DNA of 64,000 nucleotides from Rhizophlyctis rosea (lineage: Eukaryota > Chytridiomycota > Chytridiomycetes > Rhizophlyctidales > Rhizophlyctidaceae): assembly GCA_027596075.1 (NCBI GenBank), contig JADGJC010000173.1, positions 22,058-86,057 of the forward strand, written 5' to 3'. The notes beneath the pieces were generated by a model. It saw only the letters and a program-made list of their open reading frames with translations. It did not search any database and was not told the DNA's origin. Shown in pieces: positions 21,248 to 32,965 of the stretch (position 1 is its first letter; each line of letters starts with the position of its first letter). Made by a program: the position numbers and the translations under genes.

Positions 21248-22531
21248 TCATTTGGACTGGGACTCTGCAACACACATTGTACACTTGCAATGGAAGGCAT
21301 ACTACAACAGATGGATTAAACATCCAAGTTCGAAAAATAAAATGAACAATCATCTCACCTTCGCCTTAATCTCCTTCCTCCTCTCCTTCACACCCCTCTC
21401 CCCATCCCCACTCCCAACCCCAACATAACTAACAAGAATCTCCTCCCCCTTCTTCACTTCCTTCCTCGCCACAACCCTCATCACAACTCCCTTCCCTTCC
21501 TTTGCCTCATACTCCACAGAAACATTCGGATCGCAGGAGTGCGAGATGTAGGATGTTAGTAGCGTCAATGCTGTTGCGTGTGAGGAAGGGTGGGAGGTCC
21601 GGCGTGTGGTGGAGGTAGATGGGGGGAAGGGAAGGGCGATGCCGTAGGAGTTATAGAGGAGTTTGTTTTTGATTAGGGTGTAGCGGGGGGTTGTTAGGAC
21701 TGCAGGGCAGGGAGGAGTATGGGATGAGTTGTCGGAACGAGCAGAGGGTAGGCCAGACGCATCAAGATAACAACGTACATTCATCAAATCCAGGCACCTG
21801 CGGCGCCAAAATGCTCTTGATCAGCTCTGCTTCCTCCGTGTCTTGTTCTGTCGCAGGTTGTTTGAGGTCATGAAGGCGCTCGAAGTGGTCTAAAGTGTTG
21901 CAGCATTTGGACCGTCAGTGCGAAAGACTGCATTTCTGTCTCTGGCACAACGTCACCCAGCACTCACCCCAAGTACTATACTCCCCCTCCCCCTTTCCCT
22001 CCCCTTCCTCCTCCCCACCCATCTCCCTCCAAACCATGACCGCCAAGAATCTCGCCGCTAGCAATGGATACCGACTCCCCCTCTCCTCACACAACGCTTC
22101 GAGCTTCTTCACGTTGTCACCCGTTCCGTCTTCTGCACGACCGGAACAAAGGAGGGTGTGGTATTGCTTTTGAGCTGTGGCGAGACAGATTGAAGAGCAG
22201 AATTGGTTTGTGCACGTGGGACAGGTATGAGTTGTTTCCGCGGAGGAGAGTGCTGAGAGGCAGTGGGCGCAGGTTTGGTCCTGATGTGTGGGGTTAAGAC
22301 ATCTAGCTTTTGCCCCAGTATGAGGGAGATTTGTACCTCAACGTTCTTATCCGCAATTGCAACAACAGCCTCCTCCATGTAAATATCCTCTCCCTCTTCG
22401 AAATCTTCCTCCACGACCAATCCTCGTCGCACGATCTTTTTGCCGGCGTCGTTGACAACTTGTTTCACTTCAATCACTTTGACATTTTGCGCAGGGGTGG
22501 GGAAGTGGTCATAGTCTAAGGACGGGGGCAT
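21248..22531 (-). CDS. SET5: SET-domain lysine methyltransferase, Set5/SMYD type with MYND-like zinc finger
   Basis: Set5 methylates histone H4 lysines in yeast. Exons 22531-22337, 22280-21968, 21889-21779, 21699-21359 and 21301-21248 give 337 aa. The SET N-part (VEEDFEEGEDIYMEEAVVAI) is split by a Cys-rich insert: C69, C72, C85, C88, C93, C97, then YHTLLC, a MYND-like finger. The SET C-part has LYNSYGIALPF, SYISHSCDPNV and GEEILVSYVG (cofactor site and catalytic Tyr region). The last exon is only 54 nt and supplies the post-SET zinc motif CKCTMC. Without that exon the frame would stop just after the SET domain. SMYD-like naming would also be acceptable. Confidence 0.87.
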
Positions 22532-22997
22532 GTGTGGGTATCAGGGCTACAATCTGGGTCCCGACGGGGAGAGGAAAGATGGGGGAGTGCAATTTACTTA
22601 CAGCTTTGTGACTTTTGTTTGACCTACAATGTAGGCAGGGAGGATAGTAAAAGAAAGAAGAAAGAATACAAGGTCAGCGTGTTGCCTTCCAATGCAAGAA
22701 CAGAAACAGTCAACTCAAGAGTCCACCCCCCCGATATTCACTTATCGAACAGTGAGAAGCACACATGTAATTCACAAAAAATATACAAAAAAGTAAAAAT
22801 CTGCAGTGGTTTACGATTGCGACAGCAACGGTAATCACGACTAAGCACCATTCCCCTGCTCTTCCCCCTCGTCTCGTTTCGATTAAATTAAGACCTTCAC
22901 CGCCTTGCTAGTTCCCAAGAGATCTCACATCTTACAATACCCCCACACGTCCAAAACAATCCACCCACTATTCACATCATGGCCCCCTGGCTCGTCC
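22532..22997. other. Intergenic between tandem minus-strand genes TOM20 and SET5
   Basis: Promoter of SET5 and terminator region of TOM20. An A-rich stretch near 22770-22800 is the only notable composition change. No RNA gene seen. Confidence 0.4.
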
Positions 22998-23897
22998 TCA
23001 TTCAACCTCAATGTCCTGAGCACCTTGTGAACGTACATCAGCGGCCATCTTTTCCATGATGATGTTGAGGACGGGTTCGGGGAGAGATTGTTGGAAGACC
23101 ATTAGGAGGTTCATTGGTTCAGGGTAAATGCGGAGGGCGGCAAAGAAGTGGCCGGCGGCTTCTTCGTATGCTGATGGACCTGGAAGGTGTGACAATTGGT
23201 GTGTGAATCGCATTGTTTACATTAAGCGGCAGTGTGATGTATTCGAATGGAAGACCAGCAGGAGATATCTCTCCTTGACATGAACTGTATTCATGGCAAT
23301 GCATATTCTGAAGGTTTCTCTGCATGCCTCGAGTCCTCAATTTGAATCAGCCCACGCAACGGGAACCAGTCGTGGGTATCGTATGTTCCTTTCTCACGTC
23401 CCCCCAACCAACGTCCTTCCCCGTCATTGACCAGATCTTCCACTCGCCCCCCGTCATAATGATCAGACGCGGTATTGCCAACGTACCCCTGGTCAACAAA
23501 GCTTCACCCTGCTGGAGTTGTTTGAGGAAGTACTCTCCCTTCTCCTCATTCCCGGTCGGTACGGGCTCGTCCAAACCAATGTCAGCGGCGGAAGCAGAGG
23601 CAGCATTTTTTGCGGCGGCAGCGGTCTTTGCACGAAGACGCTCGGCTTCCCGAGCCTCGCGATCACGCAGAGCCTGCTTGCGTTGTTGTCCTACAAATGG
23701 GGTATCAAAGTCAGTTACCCCAGTTGGAAGTTCAGCGAGTAAACAAATCAGGGTGATAGTGTTTGTAACTTACGCAACTGCTTCCTGAAAGCGGGGTCGT
23801 TCCTTCTCTTGTAGTCAAAATACACAAGGTATCCTCCGAATAGCACAGTAGCGGCCGCCGCCGCACCGACCAAATAGCTCTTTGTTGATGACGACAT
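22998..23897 (-). CDS. TOM20: TOM20, outer-membrane receptor for mitochondrial protein import
   Basis: Recognises presequences at the TOM complex. Exons 23897-23774, 23690-23487 and 23179-22998 give 169 aa. Residues about 7-27 form the N-terminal membrane anchor (SYLVGAAAAATVLFGGYLVY), followed at once by YDYKRRNDPAFRKQLR-like basic sequence. An Ala/Arg-rich linker leads to the receptor domain: EKGEYFLKQLQQGEALLTRG, AAGHFFAALRIYPEP, LLMVFQQSLPEPVLNIIM. These match the TOM20 helices and the QQTLP.PV motif. The second intron is 307 bp. The C-terminus is short and acidic, as in fungi. Confidence 0.93.
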
Positions 23898-24180
23898 TGT
23901 GTGCGGATGGGGATGGGAAAATAGCACTGGACAATTGTTGCATTTGGTGGGAAGTTTGTCCACCAAAACCAAATCGCGGGAGATGATTCATCACATTGAC
24001 ATGGTGTGACTCAAAGCTGGCTGGAATGCGCCACAAGAAGCCAATAAAACCGCATTTGAGTCGGATTTGCCAGGTAAATATTTACTGCAATATTGAACAC
24101 ATACAATCATACAGGCCAAGAGTCCAAGACGACAACCATCTTGTTCATCTTCACCACCCAAAAGTGATCTACCCTCAGAA

Positions 24181-24727
24181 ATGCTTGGAGGCGAAGACGT
24201 GACGCAGCGTGAAAGCATCGACGCTTGCTGGAACCTTGAGGCTATCCGCAAGAAGATAGCTAGAAACTCCAAGTACACCCAATGGAATGGTGTGCCAACA
24301 CCCGCGGCCGTTTACTATGGTCTCGCAAAACAACTCGTCCACGATAACACTTTTTGGCTAGTCAAGGCCTCCAACAACATCGACGAATTGGTGAATTACA
24401 TAAAGCCTTACAGACCAGTACGTCCCGCAAATACGCACGAACACCTCGACGGTTGGTGCGACGGATGGTACATCGTGCCCAGCCTCACCTCCTGGGAACT
24501 GGAGAACCGGCATATCGTCCGAGTGGGAACCGATGGGGCGAAACCACATTGTGATAACGGAGTCTGTACAGTCCAACACTGGAAGACAAGTAGTGGTAGT
24601 TGGTGGCACTTTCATTGAACTCCTGGCCCATCCATCCCGCATGGAAGTGGGCTGGCTGTTGGAATACCATAGTACCCTAACAAACATGCAAGTAGTGCAA
24701 GTCATGCAGCCTAGACGATACAAATAG
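24181..24727 (+). CDS. Orphan protein of unknown function, two exons, 165 aa
   Basis: Exons 24181-24522 and 24572-24727 join in phase through a 49-bp intron (GTGGGA...GTACAG). Without the intron the frame ends in 145 aa with a poor tail; with it the protein ends in well-behaved sequence (RQVVVVGGTFIELLAHPSRM, then GWLLEYHSTLTNMQVVQVM). The N-half reads WNLEAIRKKIARNSKYTQW, YYGLAKQLVHDNTFWLVKAS and IDELVNYIKPYRPV, then DGWCDGWYIVPSLTSWELE. No signal peptide or membrane helix. The alternating helix/strand character suggests a small globular protein. No family recognised. Confidence 0.6.
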
Positions 24728-25114
24728 AGAAGCCTTGCCCCATTCACATGTAGAGACCATAGACAAATCCTTTAGACATCCCCTGTATCATTGGTTAGAT
24801 GTATGTAATTATGCAATTGCAACCACCCCAATCTTCATTCCCATAGCTCCTTGAAAACTTGTAGCATACGATTCCAGTTTGGTGGGAAGTGGACATGAGT
24901 GCCCATAGACAATGCGAATGTAATGTATTAATGATGCTTCTGAGGGAGAGCACCGGGTGGTATCATATAACCAAGTACAAAGTACACTATTAAGAGCTAT
25001 GGTAATTAGATTGCTAAACTAAAAAAGTAATTTTGAATAAGTTGTAGCAGCGATCAACGCAAATTCTGTCGATGAGGTCCAATGAACTAGTTTCTGCGGC
25101 CTGTAAGTCAAAAT
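24728..25114. other. Convergent intergenic region
   Basis: AT-rich 3' flank shared by the orphan gene and the channel gene. AATGTATTAATG-like stretches near 24920 could serve polyadenylation. Nothing else seen. Confidence 0.4.
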
Positions 25115-28100
25115 CTAACTCCTTCCAGCAAAGTCGTCTCCGTCGCGCCTGTCCAACCGACGCATTGATCCAACATTTTTCCCCCGCACCACCAAAGGAT
25201 TGACAATTTCCTCTTTCGTCCTGGGACCAGTCTGAATACATACTAGATCCTCCCGAATGACTTTCCTAACCGGCTCTTGCTGCTCGGAAGTAGATGGACT
25301 TGTTGTGGCAACATCCGTCTCTGTAATTTCGGATCCTCGCGCGTCATCACTTTCGTGAACTTCCGCCGGTTCAAACATCATCTCGTACTCGCACAGGAAG
25401 TAGCGCTTTGGGTATTGTTTGAGTTCGTTCAGGAGTGTCTTCTCCGTAGTCTCCGCCGCTTCGATTGTTGTATTTGCCGAGGGAGTTGATATGGGATTGA
25501 TTTCAGCCAAGGTGGAACTGCGGGCGAAAGTATGTTGTCCACGCCGGGGTGTGGTGTTTCCTTCGTACGCAGACATGGTTGGTGAGGTGGCTGTCGGAGT
25601 GTAATTGGACAGAGAGGAGTAACGCGGGTTCCAAAGCGCTCCTGTGGTATTGATTCTGCCCACTTTTGGGCGAGCGGACGAGGCAGCCTGGGGATTTGGG
25701 TTCCCAAAGTTCACGCTGGTTCTGTTGAGAGAATTCACAGGTGCGGGTGCAGGTCGCTCGGGAGCATGCGTAACGTTTGGGACGATTGCAGCTGGCTCGC
25801 TTGGGCGGGTGTTGATCGACGCTGCGGGTGCAGTCGACGGTGGAGATCCATCAGGTTGCGAGGCTGTATCCATTTCCTTTTGCTCGTTTTGTTCTTTCTC
25901 TTGATCGTCATGTTCACGTGTGAAACCAGCTTGGAAGATGGTTCGTTGATGTGTGTTGAGCTTCGCATCAAGTTGCATGACCATCGTTGCCCATTGGACC
26001 GTCCATCGCCGTTGAGCGTTGTCTTCGATCTGGGTCACGAGCAAATGGTCAGCAAAGGGACCCTTCCGGTTACGGCTTCTAGCATCATTGTGACGCTTAC
26101 AATGGTGTAGGTTCGGTTCAACATGGCAATCAGGACATTGAGGAGAAGAACGACGACCAAAAGACAGAAGATCTAATATCAACACCGTATTAGCATGATT
26201 CTTAATAAGAAAATTGGAAAGGACGATCTTAGGAAACGTACCACCCAAAGAGTTTTGGCAAACCACGCAGTAGATGCTAAACTCAGATCATCTGCGCAAA
26301 ACAGGAACTCGTGTCAAGAAAAGTGTTGCTCCCACCGCCGCTCTCAACCAATCACTCGATATCCGAAGCAACGTACCATAATCATATTGCGTCATCAACC
26401 ATCGCATGAGCATCAATACGCTTGTGTCAGGTCTGGCCCACTCCAATAGGTTTCCATTGACTTCATTATGCGGATCACCAGTCCAAGTCTCATTATGGGC
26501 ATTGACATAGGCTGTCCTGGAAGCGTCACCAAGCTGCAGGTATAAGGCCTGGGAGAAACCGGCGAGGAGCGTCAAGTAAATCGCCATGAACCGGACGAGG
26601 TCGGAGAAGAGGAGTTGGTACAGAATGAGGATGAGGGTTCCAAGTGGGCGGGTGCCTTTACTGAAGTGCAGCAGATTGGCCCAGCTATTTGTGAATAGAC
26701 GTAAAGTTAGATGACTGCACTCGTGCTAGAAGCGAGATACAAACATTCCCTCACCCGATGATGGCGATCAGCCCAAGCAGGATGTTCTCTATCTCGACCC
26801 GATCCGGCACCCAAAAACGGCAGGCAAGGGCCGACACAAACAATCCCACTAGAATGATTTCATTCGTCTGTTGCCACATGTCTATTGCCAATGTGAGTGC
26901 CAAAGTCATGAGCATGTAGTGCATTCCTAACGTACCATATTTCCTCAAATACACCCTGCGAGCGTCTTCCCAATCATTCCTCCAGCTCTTCAAATGCTTC
27001 ATGAAGGACTTTCGTTTTCTCACATCCTGCAACACGTATGGATCTTCCTCCCGAAGCCGCAATATTACCGCGACCTTCTTTCCGAAGGCTGCGAAACCCT
27101 TCCCGATCTTTGCAAAACGGGCGCCGATATATTTGGCCACCGTAACCACTACCCGGGATTCTTTGACTGCAACGAAGAAATCGAGGGTGAAGAAGGCGAT
27201 GTCGATGGCAAAGTATATGTTGAAGGCAAGCAAGGCGGCTTCGAAGAAAGCACGAACATAGCCCTTGGGTTGATAACGAGGGATGTCTTCGTCTGTGTCT
27301 TGTTTCAGGTAGTCCCAGCGGGTAACATATTCCTAACCGGGTATCAGTGTGTTGTTCTCAATGACAATAGTTTTGAGGATTGCACTGACCTTATCACCGG
27401 AGTTTTGAATAGTCGGCAAAAGGTAAACCACTACCGAAACGACAAGAACATACAATAGGGCAAAGAAAAGTTGTTGACGGAACATGGCGCGGCCGTGCGT
27501 TTTCCACTGGTTGTGAAAACAATGAAAAACGTCAGTAGAATGTTACCAGGAGAGTCAGTGCGCCTGAAGACAATCGAAGATACCTTGCGACGAAGGACAT
27601 GATAAAACAATGGCTGGGAATTGATGAGATCCGCATCCTGAGAACGAAATGGACAACGTCAAACTACTTTCTTCCAATATCAAATAGTCATCAATCACAA
27701 CTTACCTCATTCCAAATCGCCAATTCAATCGCTCTAGGGGGCAATCGAACCTGCGCCTTCCTTCGCGCCCGTTTCCGGCCAGGGTTGAAGTTCTTCCCCT
27801 GTGCATTCTTCGCCACAGTCTCTTGGTATCGTATCATAGTCTCTGGCAAAATGTACGTATCGATTTCCGTCAAGGGGTACAACCGCGCTATCCGATTACC
27901 ACACTTCCATTCTTCCGTTGCGTTGTCTTCGATGATGGCTTGCACCATGTCGCGTTGCCGATGTAAGACGGCCATATGAAGCGGAGTGAAACCCTGTGAT
28001 CGCGAGTAGCCAGAATGCTCATCAGCATTCAATATCGTAGGCAATCATGACTGGAGCAAACAATATCGTAGGCGATCATGACTGGAAAGTTCTACTCACA

Positions 28101-29688
28101 TCGCCATTCCACTTAGTGGGGTCAGCTCCCGCGTCTACCAACATTTTCCACATGCCTCCAACCCGCATCTCCCTCGAAGGAGCCCAGTTGGTAGCAGAAT
28201 TGGTGTCCTGCAATTTTGTGGATTGCGCGATGTCTGTGTTATACTGATTGGAAAGGAAGATAAGTGGGAATTGTTGTTGGTAACAAAGTCGAACACTCAC
28301 CATCCCCTTCTGGGCCAAAATGTGCAACACGGTGTTTCCTGTATACGAAAGGGGGGAGTGAGTGGAAGCAAAGGTCATCGGCGTACTCCTTCAGCATACC
28401 GTGCGTATCGATAGCTAAATGACGACGTGGATCAGTATTGCTTCCTACTTCATCGGATGCTTAAAAGATACGCACCATTTGGATCGCATTTGCAAGTCTC
28501 AAGCAAATACTTAACCATCGCTTTCCTTCCCAAAGTCGCAGCCAGGGCTAGTACGCTTTGGCCATACTGGTTCGGATGGTCAGCAGGGCAGATCACCAAA
28601 ATGTTTTGAAGTATGCATTGCTACTCACGTATCCGGATTTGCCTTCCTTCAAGGCCGTACCCGACGCGCGCGCGTAGTGGACGTCAGCACCAGCGTTCAC
28701 CAGGTATTTCAGATCGGCTAGTGTTCCGTTCATGACCACCAGATGCAGGGCGTGTTGACCGTAGAACTCGGGACCTTCGTAAACTGCATTGATCACTGGG
28801 AACCAACAGAGATGAATATTAAGCTAATGACGATATATCAAACTTGATAATGGCGGCATACGAACAACGGTGTTGAGTTCGCACGATATAGCGAACCACT
28901 TTTGTCAAGTTGTGTAAGCATGCGCGGTGCAGAACCGTCTCTCCCAAACGACCGCGTAGATTGAGGCGATGACGTGCATTGGGATCCCCACTTTGACTGA
29001 CGTGTTTATGGATGTTAGCCAGGCGTTTCTCGCTCAAACGATCGGGCTGATTGTTGCTTCGCAAATTCTCGCCACGCAATTCCGAGGCTGTGGCTTTCCA
29101 TAATGCGTCGCTCATCTTGAATCGGACGTCTCCTTTGGGGCAGATGTGGTGCCTGAGTCATCGAGCAGGATTGGGTGAGTTACTTGTCAAAAGTGTGAAT
29201 CGTTGCAGCAGCTACCTTGTTGCTGTCACATAGCCCATTCCATCAAGGATAGGCGGGAACCGCTCGAGGCGCTCGAAATATGGTGGTATCTCGTAATTCT
29301 CCTGGGATCGGCCAGTAGCGGTGGCGTTGCCTGGCCTGCGGCCAGACGATTGACTGGACGTGTCGGAAAGTGGGGCGTCACTTCCGTCATCCAAGTTCTT
29401 CATCTCGTCGCCTTTCTGCGGCAGTGTCAGAAGCCGTCCTAAATGGTGGGAACGAAGGGTGTGTAGCAGCCCATATGAAGGAGGTTCATCTCGGAGCTTG
29501 TTATGTTTATCAGCCTTGACTAATCCTTCAGCCTCGACTGAGTTGCGCTCGTGGAAATAAGGCACGTCAGAGAAGGTTTCAAACTGTTGAAGTCGTTCAT
29601 GAGTGATCCGGGCAGAGATTGAGGAGCGATCCTCGTCATCCCCGGGAGCACACTGCTCCTTCAGCGCTATGCGGGGACGCAATTGCAT
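25115..29688 (-). CDS. TRPV-like ankyrin-repeat cation channel
   Basis: A multi-exon gene from ATG 29688 to the stop at 25115, a little over 1000 aa; several exon ends (for example near 28860) are not fixed. The N-terminal region is disordered. Ankyrin repeats follow: LGETVLHRACLHNLTKVVRY, YGQHALHLVVMNGTLADLKY, GQSVLALAATLGRKAMVKYL, HGNTVLHILAQKG and GFTPLHMAVLHRQRDMVQAI. After a linker come six membrane helices (FRQQLFFALLYVLVVSVVV; NIYFAIDIAFFTLDFFVAV; MHYMLMTLALTLAI; ILVGLFVSALACRFWV; LLFSDLVRFMAIYLTLLAGF), a pore-loop region rich in polar residues, and S6 with LLLNVLIAMLNRTY, very like the TRPV S6 and TRP-box region. A Pro/Thr-rich C-terminal tail of about 300 aa ends in Arg-rich sequence. 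Likely a plasma-membrane Ca2+/cation channel for mechanical, thermal or chemical stimuli; ligand and selectivity cannot be read from sequence. Confidence 0.85.
28030..28086 (+). repeat. Two-copy tandem duplication (31-bp period) in a channel-gene intron
   Basis: CAATATCGTAGGCAATCATG... at 28030 recurs at 28061 with one mismatch over 26 bases. It lies between the donor near 28100 and the acceptor near 27995 of one intron, so it does not alter the protein. Confidence 0.85.
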
Positions 29689-30377
29689 ATTGCATATATG
29701 GGTAGGTGCACGACCAGTGGGCTCTCCTAAAATGAAAATGTATCAAATTTACTAAGCTGGCCAGTCCAGATTCTATCTTATGAGGCGCGTGTGCAATTGC
29801 ATGGAATATGCTCTGAGGAGTCGCGGGAGGTATTTAAGAAAAGTTTCAAAACATCTTGGGAGGACCAGAGAAGAGGGAAAGTCCGCGGATCTGGAACGCA
29901 TGTGGGGTTGGGCTTAGACCTGAAGGTGTCCAGCCATGCGTCAGTCTTGAATGCCATTTAAACGACACCACATTGTTGACCGTGAGTCCACCCGGTCCTT
30001 CCACATCGCACCTGATGACGAATCTCCTCGGTGACAGTCAGACAGAAGACCTGAGTAGTTGATGCCCAGCATCCCTCCCCTCACCAGCCATCCCACCGGC
30101 TCCTTCACCAGATTGTCCAAATGGACGCAAGTGGCTGAATTTGTGTAATGGAAGCCCTTACGGAGCTTTGAGCCTCCGTCTGTAGGATGCGTGAAGCCCA
30201 GGCTAGGCGCAGCAATCCCAAAATCTGGAACGTTTGATGCAAAATCCGAGTTGTAGCTTGTGGTCGTGAAAAGTTCTGGTCGCTGTTTACACGAGGGAGT
30301 GTCAAACTTCTCATCACCCTTAAAAGGTTGTTGAACCCCCCATCAGTCCATCTCTTCACCTGCTAACTTCAACCCCG
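29689..30377. other. Divergent promoter region
   Basis: Between the channel gene and the PARG-like gene. Short ORFs only. No motif stands out. Confidence 0.35.
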
Positions 30378-32537
30378 ATGTCAGCACCGCGTAGATCGAC
30401 AGAAGAACTGTTGGGACGGGTTGAGAGCATTCACCTCAACAAAGGTGGCAATTCCATGCCAATGCATCGTTTGCGTTCAGTGCCCCATAACACCAATGAC
30501 TCCGAAAGGTAAGATTTGTTTGTGAGTGCAATCGTGAACCTCAAAATGCAATGCCATGATTATGAAGTTCTACCGGGCACCACCCAGTTTGTTTACAAAG
30601 TATGCTGTGCCTTCCAAACTGACACAGCGCGGCTGAGATTCAAAGGCAAGAGACGACGCTAAAGTTTTTCCCTCTAATTTTCGTAGTTCCCCTCTACAAT
30701 CTCATGCCGAAAGCCAGCCCCATTACAGACTCGACATCCCCCCTGAACTGCGTCCAGACGTCCTCTCCAGAGCCGCCTTCCATACCAAAGTGCTAGCCGA
30801 AAGATACCCACCACAATGGCCTAACAATCGCTACAAAGCTGCAGTTTACGACGCTTACCGTCATAGACATAAGGACGGCTTCCATCTTGACAATCTCCAG
30901 ACATATTTTGTGCGCCTTCGGTGCTTGCCCGTGCCACATGTTGCCCAAGTCGAGGACTATACCTGCAACTTCTTCTTCGTAAAGAAGTTCTATCAGTTTG
31001 ACGGCAAAGTCGACACCGGTGGCACTGTGACGTACGATAAGGCACTGGGACGGTATATCTTGGGCGACGAGAACGCCGATGCCTCCAACATCCCCCGCAC
31101 GGCTTGGTATGTCCAATTCTCGGACACATCTCTCGCCACGAACTATCAGGTGGACGGACGATTGCAATCCGATGAGATCATCACCTTGGAGCATCCCATT
31201 GTGGGACCTGTAAGGGACGTTATGCGCGATCTCGCAAAAGAAGGCGAGGTAGAGTATTTCATTCTTGAGGCAGGGGGAGCGTTGTCGTGAAGTACTGATT
31301 GCAATCGTTGTAGATACCGATGTGCAAAAGGAAGGGATTGTGTGTGGAGAATTTCCCACCGTCTGCTGCACGCCGTGAGAACTTTCAGCCCCTTACGACC
31401 GAACTAGCTGACCGACCCACCCCTATTTTGGTGATGGGCGCCGAGCGTAAGGGAAAAGTGGAACTCAAGTATGTATAATGGTCACCCATTGACACTCCGT
31501 ATGGGCACCTTGATGTACTGCGAAAAGGTTGACTTTCTTCGTTTGTCGTTTAGAGGTGCAAGCTGGACGGACCTCGTGGAAGGGAAGGCAAAGTTCGACC
31601 AAGACCATGTGGAGGTGACCGATTTTGAACCCCGGAAATGCTACATTAGCAATTTCATCAGTATGCAGGCGTTGGATCAGCTGCCCGATAAGGTCCGTGC
31701 AGGTTGCCTTCTTTCTACAGTGGTCTCCCCTCACTGCAGGCGACTCATGGCTGAAAAAGCTGATTGACATTCCTCTTTTCATCATGTAGCGTAACCCAGA
31801 TGCCAAAGGCCGTCAAGGAGCTTACAACATCCATGACCTCCGACACTTGCTCGTAACAGCCATCACTGGCTTTGCTGGTGCTCGGATGGCCAGTGTGCGA
31901 CTTGATGCCACTGTACTCGAAGAAAGTCCGCCCCAATTCAAGAATGTCAAAGGGGGGCTCAATGACCAACACCACGCCAACACCAATGATGGTGTCTTAC
32001 CCACCATCGACAACACACCGCCTCAGTATAAACTTGATCCAGGATGCAATATCAACGACCGCAACAAAGCTACTGTCCCGAGAACTTTTGTGCACACGGT
32101 ATGAACAAGTTTTGCATCAGGGGGTCGCACATTCACTCATTGTCCTTCTGATTTCGAAGGGAAACTGGGGCTGTGGTGTCTACGGCGGTGATGTGGGCGT
32201 AATGACGATGATACAATACGCTGCTGCACGCATTGCGGGCATCGACTTTCTGGTATACCATGGTGCCCCCCCAAAAGCAGTGCCCGCGAACCCCGATGAC
32301 GAAACCCCAAAGCAACGTAAAAGCCGCCTGAAAATTGAACGAGAGCACGAGCAGGCTTGGCAGGGTAAACAACTGGTTGATGAGATTTGGGATGAGTGGA
32401 AGCGCATCCTTCCGGATGGAAGTAGACGGCAAGGTGCGATTACAATTGAGTACTTGCTGACAGAGATGCAGAGAAAAGCGGAGGAAAAGTACAACAGCGA
32501 ATCTGGTTGGGGATGGGGAATTGGGGAGCGAAAGTAG
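30378..32537 (+). CDS. Poly(ADP-ribose) glycohydrolase-like protein with a degenerate signature
   Basis: PARGs remove poly(ADP-ribose) chains. Six exons (30378-30508, 30729-31248, 31314-31468, 31554-31692, 31790-32098 and 32160-32537) give 543 aa. Residues 419-429 read GNWGCGVYGGD, nearly the canonical PARG GNWGCGAFGGD, followed by a helix (TMIQYAAARIAGIDFLVYH). Upstream, LRHLLVTAITGF resembles the family's REL.KA..GF. The region that should hold the GGG...QEE signature reads YVQFSDTSLATNYQVDGRLQ then SDEII (residues 171-195): Glu193 could match the catalytic Glu, but the triple-Gly loop is absent. The spacing from this site to GNWGCG is about 225 residues, longer than in human PARG. So this is a divergent or inactive PARG-fold protein. 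The N-terminal 160 residues match nothing I know. Confidence 0.62.
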
Positions 32538-32965
32538 ATGGGCAGAAGATGCTGCTATTGGCTATTTTAAGTACTTCTTGTAATTACCATTTGTCATATA
32601 CCATCATTTATGAATTAGGTTCGAACCCGTACTTACATCAGAATTGGATGTAGAGAGAGAATGTTGTGATATCCTCTTTGGGGTATTTTCTATCAGGGTT
32701 GAAGTCGGTGTGATAAAACCTCTACCAATCTTAACTACGGGTGCAAAAGATCTCTACAGCCACAGGCCGCATTGGTAAAGCAGTTGACTACCGGCAAGCA
32801 ACGGCAGTCATGGCCATACTCGAGTTCAAAAATACGCAACAAGATTTGATGCATTAGACTTTGTTGGTTCTCACAGACAGTCATCAGCCAAGTTCAAAAT
32901 AATACAAACATCTAATGTTCTCCTTTCATCCTCCCTGCTCCTCTCAATATGACTACTTCCATTTC
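32538..32965. other. Convergent intergenic region
   Basis: AT-rich 3' flanks. A GGTTCGAACCC sequence at about 32615 resembles a tRNA T-arm but has no tRNA around it. Nothing else seen. Confidence 0.4.

Noticed and set aside
32610..32636. GGTTCGAACCC resembling a tRNA T-arm
   Set aside because: The flanking bases do not form the T-stem, and no D-arm, anticodon arm or acceptor stem lies at the right distance on either strand.
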